This document shows, piece after piece, positions 8,235-16,920 of a DNA stretch of 22,158 nucleotides; the first letter of the stretch is position 1, and the number at the start of each line of letters is the position of its first letter. The position numbers and the translations under genes were made by a program. Source of the stretch: Entophlyctis helioformis (taxonomy: Eukaryota; Chytridiomycota; Chytridiomycetes; Chytridiales; Chytriomycetaceae); contig JAHLKH010000304.1 in assembly GCA_025526915.1 (NCBI GenBank), positions 1-22,158 of the forward strand. The letters run 5' to 3'. The notes below the pieces were generated by a model, which was not told the DNA's origin, did not search any database, and worked only from the letters and a program-made list of their open reading frames with translations.

Positions 8235-10677
8235 ATGGACTCGGCCATGGACACGCACCTGGACAGCGGGCGGGCTCCTGAGGCGTTCCTGGGCGACCTC
8301 ACGCAGACGCAGACGCACACTCGCACGCAGATGCAGACACAAGCACACACTCGCACGCAGACACAGACGCAGACACACACGCAGCAGCCCGCAGCCTTCC
8401 AGCCTCGCAGCAGCTCGCTCGCCCCCTCGCTCGACCGCCAGCACGTCCATGCGCAGCCACATGCGCAGCACACACAGCCACCCGCGTCCCAGAACAGCAA
8501 CTGGTCTTGGACGGCCCTCACCTCGTCGCTGTTTGTGCCCATCCCCGACATCCCTGCGCTGTGGGAGGACGATGCCGACGGCGACTCCAGCGGCGACTCC
8601 AGCGGCAATGCCGATCGTGCCGATGCCGCCCGTGAACGCCACACACCGTCACAGCCGCACAAGGCAGCTGCCGCAACCATCACGGCGTCCATTGGATTGG
8701 GCCTCTCAAGCATGTTTGCGTCGAGCAGCAACAGCTCGGCCTCCCAGTCCATGGACCAGACCAGATTCGTCAGTCGGCCATTAGCCTCCGTCCCGATGCC
8801 TATCAGCGACTTTCTGAGTCAACCTGCCGACCCTGCCAGCAGCCCGTGCAATCCTATGAGCCCCGGATCTGGCTCCGACTCTGCAGGCACACATACCAAC
8901 GACGCTGTTGATGCCCAGAGGCTGCTGCTGCGACTGGAACGCGAGAATATGGCGTTGGCCAAAGACCCGCGCTCTATCATGGTGCACGATGGCGGAATCC
9001 ACACGACAGAGGAGACGCTGCACACACTCATTGTCAGCTCCACACCCGGCCACGCTGCCGACCTGGCTGTCGATGGCTCGTCCCTATCTGCCACGCCAAG
9101 CGAAGGCGGCATAAGCTGCATAAGCGACAGATCGGCGTCTGGGCATGCGGACGAGGCTTTCTGGGAATCGCTGCTGGCCGAGTCAGACGTACGGGCAGCA
9201 GTCATGCGCATCCCGCATTTTGTCTCTGCGCGCATCCGTCAGTCAGGCATGCCTGCCTCTCTTCGGAAACGGCTATGGCTCAATCTGGCTTGTGCACGCG
9301 TCGAGTCGAGCGCACAAATCTATCCCGCTCTTCTTGCAGAGAAGAGCCCCTTTGAGCCCATCATCCAGCGCGACATCGCACGCACGTTCCCCAAAGTCGA
9401 GATGTTTGAGCATGCCGACGGTCATGGACAGCGCATGCTGTTCAACGTGCTCAAGGCATACTCCATCTACGATCGCGATCTTGGATACTGCCAAGGGCTG
9501 AGTTTCTGCGCAGGCATGCTGCTAATGCACGAGGTAATGATGCCAGAGCAGCGTCATGCGCCTGCGTCCATCTTGTGCATGAACTGACCCGCCAGAACAC
9601 GCAATGGATGCCATATTGTGTTTGTATACACAGCTCAGCGAGGTTGAGACCTTTGCGCTTCTTGTCCGCTTTCTCGAAGATCTGCCAATCGAAAAGCCAC
9701 TCAAGCCATTGATATCGTCGTCGTCTTCCAATATGTCGCCTCTGGATCACCAGCAACTGGGCACAGGCCAGCCGACTGCAATGCGACTCTCTTACGCTCT
9801 GCGGACGTGCTTTTTGCCCGATATGGCGGGGCTGCATCTTGCGCTTTATCAGCACTCTGAGCTGCTCAAGATCCTGTCGCCAACTCTGGAAGCGCACCTT
9901 GGATCGTGCGGCATCACGGCAACTATGTACGCCTCGCAGTGGTTTCTGACCTTGTTCAGCTACAATTTCCCTCTTGAACTGGCGACTCGTCTCTTTGACC
10001 TGATGGTTGTGGAGGGGGCGATGCTCTGCATGGTGCGCTTTAGTGTCGGCATCCTTCATGCAAACCAAGAGCGACTTTTGGCAGCCTCGGAGCTTGAGGT
10101 TCTCATCAAGCTACTCAAAGGCAGTCAGCTCGTTGCACCGTTTATCCATTCGCTTGGTGCCTTGTTCAAGCAGGTCTTTACATTTACAACTCCAATCTCG
10201 ACGCTGACTCTGGAAGACCTCAAGAGCAGGTAGGCGGTCACTGAAGAGTTTTTCTGCCTGGCATGTAGACATTTGGCAACCGCTGATACAGTCAACATGC
10301 ACATGCGTGATAGGTATCTGCAGGAGCAACGGCGCGCGACCCATGCTTTTTCCAAGGCAGAGATTGAACGGCTTTCGCAGCTCGTTGCCCAAGTCAGTCT
10401 TGAGCGCGACGAGGCTCGCCGCGAGCGAGATGCGGAGAGAAGGGACGTGGCCCGCTTGACCAAAGCCATTGCGGATCTCCGGAGCCGCGAGCGAGAAAAC
10501 GACGAGCTGAGTCTGCAGTTGCGCAAGGACTGCCAAGTCCTCCGTGCACGCGTGGTACAACTCGAGGCTGCTTTGAATGTAAAAAACGCTGCGGTGTCGC
10601 CTGGCCGTCCGTTGCCGCCTTCACAAGCCGGCGGCAATGATCCATCCACGCATCCGTTCTTTCTTTCAGGCGAATGA
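8235..10677 (+). CDS. TBC-domain Rab GTPase-activating protein with C-terminal coiled coil
   Basis: Exons 8235..9533, 9634..10229, 10314..10677; 752 residues. TBC proteins accelerate GTP hydrolysis by Rab GTPases in membrane traffic. The TBC domain starts near residue 330 (SGMPASLRKRLW) and shows both catalytic fingers: Arg383 in IIQRDIARTFP (IxxDxxR) and Gln420 in YCQG. The sequence GYCQGLSFCAGMLL followed by LSEVETFALLVRFLEDLPI crosses intron 1. After the domain, a charged heptad-rich coiled coil (LSQLVAQVSLERDEARRERD and onward) resembles the EVI5/Gyp5 architecture, so that subgroup is possible. Residues about 20-58 are Thr/Gln/His-rich and encoded by a CACACGCAG-type repeat. Intron 2 may instead end at 10268 (39 nt, adding 15 in-frame residues); 84 nt fits the other introns better. 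The start at 8235 avoids overlap with Rpt6 exon 1. Confidence 0.9.
8301..8394 (+). repeat. Coding microsatellite (CRCACDCAG-like) in the TBC gene
   Basis: An imperfect array of ACGCAGAC/ACACGCAG units encodes a Thr-Gln-Thr-His run. Its base composition resembles the ACACGC array in the neighbouring Rpt6 intron about 180 bp away. Confidence 0.75.
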
Positions 10678-10711
10678 TGGCACGTTGCATTAATGTATTT
10701 GCCTAGCCCCT

Positions 10712-10717
10712 TTTATT
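10712..10717 (-). terminator. Polyadenylation signal for PRMT3
   Basis: AATAAA on the minus strand, 77 bp after the PRMT3 stop and 35 bp from the TBC stop. Confidence 0.6.
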
Positions 10718-10754
10718 GTGCACTGCAAGGGCAGAGTCGCGGCAGGCCACCAGC

Positions 10755-10760
10755 AATAAA
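10755..10760 (+). terminator. Polyadenylation signal for the TBC gene
   Basis: AATAAA on the plus strand, 78 bp after the TBC stop. It lies beyond the PRMT3 signal, so the two 3' UTRs should overlap. Confidence 0.6.
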
Positions 10761-10793
10761 CGACCGCATAGCGAATGCCATTAGGTGAACAAT

Positions 10794-13126
10794 CTAGCGG
10801 ACATGGAATGTCTTGGAGTATCCCTTGACGCCTCGGCTGGGGATGTTGACAGTAACCGTGGCAACCATGTCGCGGTGGTTCTCCTTGGACTTGATGCCCG
10901 TGAAGCGGCCTTCGATCACGTCGCCCTTGAGCACATGGAACGGCTCGTCAAACACAAACATGGTCTGCTTCCAGTGCGTGCCCTTGGTGAGCGGCCCAGT
11001 CGAAAAGGTCTCGGTCTCGACAAGCGCACCGCGGAACTCGATATCGAACCACGAGCAAATGGCGTGCATTGTGCCGTCGCGTGTGGCAACAAGGCTGTAG
11101 TCGCACTCAAAGTCGAGACTGGCAACAGTGGCGGTCTGCGTGTTGATGGTGCTGACCGTCTGCTCGCTAGTAATGATGCCCTGGGCGTCGGCAAAGTCGA
11201 CCTGGCCCTCGGACAGGAATTCCTTCTTCATGACATCCATCTTGAAACCTGCAGAGCCATGACTGTCAGTTCCCCATGTGCGAGCAGCGCGCCATTGCAG
11301 ATCTCGGTCGTACCGTAAACATCGTTCCAGAAGTGGAGTCTGTCATTGACCCACTCGGCGTCTTCAAGACCAGCGATCTTGATGATGGCGTGGCTGGGAG
11401 CCACTATATCACGCACGGCCAAGCCAGTCAGTCAGTCAGTCAGTCAGTCAGTCAGTCAGTCAACGATCGCCCATGGATAGCGAGTACGCCACTCAATGCC
11501 GTCTTACTGATTCCATCAGGAGCAAGGTAGCGGTCGCGTGCAACCAGCACCGAGTCGAGCATGCCCTCGAACAACAGGAAGTAGCCCTGGCCATGCCAAC
11601 AAACCATTGGCCATTTCGAGTGAGCACACCACCGTCAGCGCAGTGATCCAAACAGGACGGACGAGTTTGGCACATAAATGGCTCACCATCCACTCGGACA
11701 CGATGACGTCCACCTTGTCGACCGGAAGAGGGATGTCTTCAATTTTGCCAGCAATGAACCTGGCAGATACGGATCGGCCATCGGAAGTCGGCGCATCGCC
11801 ATAGATGCGCAGTTAGCAAAGCACGATAGGTGGCGCGAAAGGCAGGCGGCTAGCCATTGCACATACGTGATGATTCCATCCAGACCGTTGGCAGCCGCGA
11901 TGGCTCTGGCCTTTTTGATGATTGTCGAGTTGTCGACAGCAATCACCATCTTTGCACCGGCCCTGGCGGCGAACATGGACAGGATGCCGGTTCCGCAGCC
12001 CACGTCCAGCACAACCTTGCCCTTGAAGTAGGCCTTGTTGTTGTAGATGAAGTTTCTGTACGCGTCTGTGCGGATCGTATCCTGCAAACATCCGCACGAG
12101 TCAGTCCGTCAACCAGCCACCAAGGCTGCCTGGCGATTACACACCTTGAGCATGGTCTCGTGAATGTCAGTCGTGGCGTACGAACCAAAGTATCCGTCCA
12201 TCTCCCACTCGTCCTCCAGGTTCTCAGCAGGCTTGTCCAGGTCAGCATTGGAAGCGCCCTGGCCTTCGAGAAAGTTTTGGCGGACTTGCTCCTTGTACTC
12301 GCGGAACGCAGAGGACAGCTGCTCAGCTTTGGCGTGGCTTGCACGGAGCTCGGCGAGCAGCGCCTTGACAATCTTGCTGTCAGAGGCCGTGAGCATGGCT
12401 GCAGACTCGGCCAGAGCGGCATCGGCAGCAAGCGACTCGCTCGTCAGGCCGCGATCGTCCTCGTCGTCTTCGTCCTGGTCGAATGCTGTTATCCGTTGTC
12501 AGTTGGCCTGCCTTGCATGTCAAGCGGTGTGCGACTCGGCATTGAATGCGATGCGATGCGTACCGTAGAGGAGCGGATCGTCTGACAGCACCGGCGCCAG
12601 GTACTGATCGTCGCTGGTCCAGTCGGTGGGCTGGCTGAGAATGTCGGCGGCCGAGATCGATGTCTGGCAGACAGCAGATGAATGAGCATTGCTTGCAGTG
12701 AGCGCCAGGTTGTGTGCTCCAACACACACCTTGCGGACATAGTTGACCAGACGCATGCAGCCGTAAAAGTCGAGGCCTTTGAAACGAGAGCGAGAGAGAG
12801 ATGGAGTCAGCCTCATACTCTGGCAGCTGGAGCATACGAATGCCACATGGGTGCTGCTGCCACCCACAGCCTCGGCTCACCCAGCTGCTTGCGGATGGCA
12901 TAAAAGTCGAACGAGTGCTGCTCGGTGCAATGGGCAAAGGTGCTGGACGGCGACCCGGTGAACGAGCAGAACGGGCACTTGGCGTCGGCCGCCGCCTCAT
13001 CCTCCCAATCACTCCAGTCGTTCTCGTTGTCGCCGCCGGCAGAGCTGTCTGTCAAGAGGTCAGCAAGCGTCGCCGTGCGCATCTCTGTCAACGTTGGTTC
13101 ACACCTGAACGGTTGTCGTCTGCCAT
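10794..13126 (-). CDS. PRMT3: Protein arginine N-methyltransferase 3 (PRMT3), zinc-finger type
   Basis: Exons complement(join(10794..11248,11314..11403,11508..11586,11687..11759,11867..12081,12145..12485,12564..12663,12730..12776,12881..13048,13105..13126)); 529 residues, as in the animal enzyme (531). PRMT3 makes asymmetric dimethylarginine using S-adenosylmethionine; its main known substrate is ribosomal protein uS5 in the cytosol. Seen: an acidic N-terminus, a C2H2 finger CPFC...HCTEQH (C32, C35, H47, H52), the GLDFYGCMRLVNYVRK block, an acidic/coiled linker, SAM motif I VVLDVGCGTG (249-258), the double-E loop SEWM | GYFLLFEGML, and the THW loop THWKQTMF. Exon 1 (MADDNRS) is joined through a 56-nt intron; a start at the ATG within that intron (13069-13071, MRTATLADLLTD) is an alternative. 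Intron 3 from the 3' end (11404-11507) holds a CAGT array. The gene starts only 63 bp after the profilin stop. Confidence 0.95.
11425..11462. repeat. (CAGT)n tetranucleotide microsatellite in a PRMT3 intron
   Basis: About 9.5 perfect CAGT units within the 104-nt intron 11404-11507, close to its 3' splice site on the minus strand. Confidence 0.95.
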
Positions 13127-13189
13127 TATTTTTTTTCTGCTTTGGTTTGGACAAAAATATAACGGAAAACAGTGATTTCATTTAACAGA

Positions 13190-14426
13190 TCACTAAAAAC
13201 AAACGAGGCCACCGTCAGCATCTGCACTCACAGGGGAACACACCAACGAGGCAAGACTCACGTAGTTCACGCCGATAAGATAGTCAGCGAGGTTCTCGAC
13301 AATCTTGGTGGCCTCTCCGGGCTGGATGGGGTCGTCGTAGAGACCAAAGAGGATAGCCTGCTTGGTCTTGACAATGACAATGCCGCCACCAGACTGTCAG
13401 TTGGTCGGCCGGTCGTGAGATAGGCGACGGCGGGCGATCCAGAATGTATGGTCAGTGTTGGAGCAGAGCGCCACAGATGAGCCGAGACAAGGCGCATACC
13501 TTCTTGCCGTAAATGCTGCGGTCGTCGGCGCGGAGGGCAATGTACTTGGCGCCAGCGGCGATGAGACCGTTGGCACGGATGCCAGAGGCGTCGGTGAAGG
13601 CCTTGGCAATGGTGGTCACCTCAGCGGCAGAGATCTGATGGATGCAGAGCGAGCGATGCGCACGGTGAGAGGCGGACGGCCGGCCAAAAGTGTGAGTTGC
13701 AATGCTGCGAATGTGAGCAAGGGGCACGGTTGATGTGGATGGTTGGAGTGTTGCGGGGTGCTGGCTGGCTGGCTGGCTGACTGGGCCAGTTGGAAGACTG
13801 TGGATGCAATCCATGCATGCAATCCATGCATGCCGTCCAACGCCACATGCCGCACAAGCAGAGCAGGCACGCCGCATTACACACGCGTTGCAGTCGATTG
13901 CAGGGGATGATCGCAGCAGCCAACAGGCTCAGCCAGACGAGGGGGAGGAGGAGCAGGCGGGCAGAGGCGCTTGGGCCGTGTGTGCGGCGCCTGCGGGAAA
14001 GACGCTGCGGTTGCAGAGGCGGACAGCAGATAGGCCCTGGCATCGCTGCGTCTTGAGTGTCGTTGGCCCCAAGCCTGCAGCCTCGGGCAACGGACGCCAA
14101 CAGTGTGGGAACAAGGCGGGACAGGACAAGGGGTGGGAGTGGTGGCGGCGGCCAGTGCGGCAGGCTCGAGGCAGGGAGGCGGACGCATCTGACGGCAGAG
14201 CGGGTTGGGCAAAGACATGAACGGGATGGGAGGCAGGCGGGCAGGCAGGCAGGCAGCAGAGGGGAGCAGTGCGGCAGGCAGTAGGCAGGCAGGCAGGCAG
14301 GCAAGAGACACGTACGCTGAAGCCCTTGGAGGTGGCCCACAGGCTGCTGTCGTGGCCGTGGATGGCGGCGTGGGTGACCTTGCCAGTACCGATGAGGCTG
14401 TTGTCGACGTATGCTTGCCACGACAT
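13190..14426 (-). CDS. PFY1: Profilin
   Basis: Exons complement(join(13190..13192,13262..13393,13500..13634,14316..14426)); 126 residues, the same as yeast profilin. Profilin binds actin monomers and polyproline (formins) and promotes filament elongation. Exon 1 begins [17 protein letters not shown], with the conserved Trp3 and Tyr6 of the polyproline site. Exon 2 carries [18 protein letters not shown], a fungal profilin hallmark. Exon 3 carries the [19 protein letters not shown] end. The last coding exon consists only of TGA. The 69-nt intron before it is a multiple of three and has no stop until its own terminal TAG, so retention would add 22 residues. Intron 1 is 681 nt and repeat-rich. 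The stop lies 63 bp from the PRMT3 start on the same strand. Confidence 0.96.
13635..14315 (-). other. Long repeat-rich intron 1 of profilin
   Basis: 681 nt, the longest intron in the window. It contains direct repeats of CAATCCATGCATG near 13807-13830 and a GGCA/GCAG array from about 14225 to the donor. Long open frames cross it on both strands but encode only low-complexity Pro/Cys/Leu sequence. No gene is recognised. Confidence 0.75.
14225..14309. repeat. (GGCA)n-type microsatellite tracts in profilin intron 1
   Basis: Two tracts of GCAG/GGCA units separated by an AGAGGGGAGCAGTG spacer; the second ends a few bases from the 5' splice site of the intron. Confidence 0.85.
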
Positions 14427-14467
14427 GGTGTCTGCGCACAGGCGACGGCAGAGTGGCGGGAAGGTCA

Positions 14468-14497
14468 GGATGGAGGGATGGAGGGATGGAGGGATGG
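14468..14497. repeat. GGAGGGAT tandem repeat
   Basis: About four 8-bp units, 40-70 bp upstream of the profilin ATG, so within its promoter or leader. Confidence 0.8.
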
Positions 14498-14791
14498 TCA
14501 GGCGAGTCGGGTCAGCAAACGGGCGCTGGCCACATCTGGCGCTGCGGGGTGGCTTACAAAGGTTTGGATTTGAGAGGAAACCTGTACTGGAATCGCAACG
14601 GTTGATATGGCACCGCCTGTTGGCATCGCCTGTTGGCATCGCCTGCTCATGCTGATCACGGCCGTTGCTGATGCCCAAGAACAAGCTGGTGCTGGCGCTC
14701 TGCGCGTTGGGCATTGCCGGTTTTAGAGGCCCGCGGATATTGCAGACCATGGACACATGCAGCCAACCAGATGGCCCCAATGGCAAGACTG

Positions 14792-14797
14792 TTTATT
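14792..14797 (-). terminator. Polyadenylation signal for threonine aldolase
   Basis: AATAAA on the minus strand, 34 bp after the aldolase stop codon. Confidence 0.65.
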
Positions 14798-14830
14798 GAG
14801 CAGACGTCCAAGACAGGTCGCTGTAAGACG

Positions 14831-16437
14831 TTACGCCTTGGGGCGTGCAGACAAAAAGGCAGTGAGCGCGACGACAATGCGCTCCACGTCAGATCGCGAA
14901 ACCTGGTGGTGGATCACCCACCGCATGACGGTATCTTCGCCGCCAAACATCTTGACGCCGACCTCGGACAGCACATTTGCGACATCCTGGGCAGTCAGGC
15001 CGAGCGGCTGGCCGTCGACCCACACCATGTTGGTCTCGGTCGGACGGGCCAGCGCGAATCCCAGACCCACGAGCGAGTCGGCAAGGAAGGATGCGTTGGC
15101 GTGGTCTGTCTTCATGGCCGGCCAGTGGTGCTCGAGAGCATACAGGCACGCGTTGGCGAGGATACCGGCTTGACGCCAGCCGCCGCCGTACAGCTTGCGG
15201 AAGTGGCGAGCCTTTTTGATGAACGACTTGGTGCCGACCAGCACAGTGCCCACAGGCGCGCCAAGTCCTGTTCATGCGCATTCGTGCATGCCGGCAGTTG
15301 CTTAGAAACCATAGGCAGGCAACGAATGGGCGACAAGACGTACCCTTGGAGAAGCACAGAGACGCGCTGTCGAAATGCGAGCAGTACTCGCTGAGAGGAA
15401 TGCCGGTCGCAATCACAGCGTTCCACAGCCGTGCACCGTCGAGATGAATGGCAAGCCCATTCTCACGCGCCAGCTCCGAGATAGCCTTGATGTTGCCGAT
15501 CGGGACAATCTGCGCACAGAGACAAGACGGAGCCCTCAGCACACATCCTGCCATGGCCGGCACGATCATGCATCAACTCCGACTCACGCTGCCGTGGAGC
15601 GTGTTTTCAAGACAGACGAGCTGGGTTGGTGCATGGTGGACGTCGTCGTCCAGCACCAGGTGCTTCTTGACGTCGGCGGCAGTCAAATGGCCCGAGCCGG
15701 AAGCAGGCAGCACGGGAATGACGCCTGCACCGCAGTGGAACGAGACGCCCGATGCCTCGTAGTTGAGAATGTGTGCCCGTGCATCGCAAAGCACAGTGTA
15801 TGGCGGTTGCTTGAGATGCGTGCGAATGGCGAGCTGTCGATGGCGATGGCCAGCAAGTCAGATCTGTGGTGGATGGATGGATGGATGGATGGATGTACCT
15901 GGTTGCCCATCGTGCCGCTGACACAGAAGAGAGCTGCTTCCTTGCCAGCGAGCTTGGCCACCGTCTCTTCCAGCAGCGAGATGGTTGGGTCTTCCTGCTC
16001 AAGAGATGTGCGAGCCTGTCAGCCTGTGCATGAGGGCAGACATGCAGGCGGCGAAACAATCGCCACACGCACACCAAAGACATCGTCGCCGACAGGAGCG
16101 GATATCATGGCCTGGAGCATCTCTGGCGTTGGCTTGGTGACTGGCATGGGACCCATCAGGCACCGACACACGCATGTCAGCCACTGGCGGCAGCAGCCGG
16201 CTCGTGAGGCGCAGGCCTACCAGTGTCGCTGCGCAGGTCGACGGCCAGAGTGGCGGCATCGGCCTTGACGGGTACATCGGTGCGGCGGTACATGGAGGCG
16301 GGGGTTGATGCAGACGAAGCGGTCATGGAGAGGGTGGACAGCGTGCGGCGGCTGAGAGAGAGGCGAGCGAGGGAGAGGGCGATGGACGGCGGCGGACGGC
16401 GGAGGATCTGGTGTGCAAACAACAGGCGTGCAGCCAT
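14831..16437 (-). CDS. GLY1: L-threonine aldolase (low specificity), with putative mitochondrial leader
   Basis: Exons complement(join(14831..15267,15344..15509,15588..15833,15899..15994,16073..16140,16221..16437)); 409 residues. This PLP enzyme cleaves threonine or allo-threonine to glycine and acetaldehyde. Seen: DLRSDTVTKPTPEM at the family N-terminus, a GDDVFGEDPT block, CVSGTMGNQ, an HILNYEASG motif, the cofactor region HLDGARLWNA, and the PLP lysine K264 in FSKGLGAPVG. The first ATG at 16437 adds 37 residues rich in Arg, Leu and Ser without acids, like a mitochondrial presequence. An in-frame ATG at 16326 would give a protein with a short unconserved N-terminus and no such leader. Intron 4 from the 3' side contains a CATC array. 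The gene is divergent from eIF5 and shares its 483-bp promoter region. Confidence 0.96.
15870..15895. repeat. (GGAT)n microsatellite in a threonine aldolase intron
   Basis: About six units within the 65-nt intron 15834-15898. On the transcript strand the donor GTACAT leads directly into (CCAT)n, filling almost half of the intron. Confidence 0.9.
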
Positions 16438-16501
16438 GCCAGCGGGTCGGCAGCGTGCCGAGGCAGCGAGCAGCGTGCGCCTGGCCGACACCGCGTGACC
16501 G

Positions 16502-16538
16502 CACGTGGCACACGTGACGACCACACGTGACACACGTG
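16502..16538. promoter_or_regulatory. Cluster of four CACGTG (E-box/Cbf1-type) sites
   Basis: Perfect CACGTG hexamers start at 16502, 16511, 16524 and 16533. Three of them read GTCACGTG on the minus strand, matching the RTCACRTG consensus of fungal Cbf1 bHLH factors. The first is 65 bp upstream of the aldolase ATG. Confidence 0.8.
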
Positions 16539-16662
16539 ACTGCCGCCCCTGGCTGTTGACGATTTGCGGCCCGCTCGCCCGCTGCTTCCGCCTGAATCCT
16601 CGGCACTCGCACCGCTCTCTGCCCCCACCATCCAGCCAACGACAAGCCAGCGACACTCGTAC

Positions 16663-16740
16663 ATGCTGTTTCACCTCCTCACCAGCAGAAGCACGCACAC
16701 CAGTAGTAGTCCGCACTCGTATTCTCCCGAAACCAACTGA
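16663..16740 (+). other. Possible upstream ORF in the eIF5 leader
   Basis: An ATG in weak context (T at -3) opens a 25-codon frame ending in TGA, 180 bp before the eIF5 start, which itself has A at -3. Whether it is transcribed in the leader is unknown. Confidence 0.35.
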
Positions 16741-16853
16741 GCCGCTCGCTGCACCACCCTCTGCAACAGCAACAACACCAACTCGCCGCCGACACAACAG
16801 CAACAACAAGACTGCCCCTCTTGTCTCTGCGCCTCCCTCCCAACTCTTTCAAC

Positions 16854-16901
16854 CACCTGAACCAGCGCCTGAACCAGCACCTGAACCAGCACCCGAGCCA
16901 G
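16854..16901. repeat. 12-bp tandem repeat before eIF5
   Basis: Four units of CACCTGAACCAG, the second and fourth with substitutions, ending 19 bp before the eIF5 ATG, so probably in the 5' UTR. Confidence 0.85.
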
Positions 16902-16920
16902 CACCACCCCTCTGCTCACC

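Larger units (their letters stand above)
14427..14830. other. Intergenic gap profilin / threonine aldolase
   Basis: 404 bp on the 5' side of profilin and 3' side of the aldolase. It holds a GGAGGGAT array (about 14468-14497), three tandem copies of a GCCTGTTGGCATC-like unit (about 14612-14645) and the aldolase poly(A) signal. No gene is seen. Confidence 0.6.
16438..16920. promoter_or_regulatory. Bidirectional promoter region threonine aldolase / eIF5
   Basis: 483 bp between divergent starts. It includes a CACGTG cluster (16502-16538), a CAA-rich unstructured stretch near 16766-16815 and a 12-nt tandem repeat just before the eIF5 ATG. Transcription starts cannot be placed from sequence. Confidence 0.7.

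Noticed and set aside
10230..10268. 39-nt alternative intron 2 in the TBC gene
   Set aside because: In frame and possible, but every other confident intron is at least 56 nt; the 84-nt version with acceptor at 10313 fits better.
11425..11462. CRISPR-like regular repetition
   Set aside because: It is a pure tetranucleotide microsatellite without spacers, inside a spliceosomal intron of a eukaryotic gene.
13929..14786. 285-codon minus-strand open frame through profilin exon 1
   Set aside because: Contains profilin exon 1 in frame but continues into intron low-complexity sequence; the spliced profilin model explains the conserved part exactly.
15375..16268. 297-codon open frame on the plus strand opposite threonine aldolase
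   Set aside because: It crosses exons and introns of a well-supported gene on the other strand, shows no family motifs, and has the His/Arg/Thr-rich composition of an antisense shadow.
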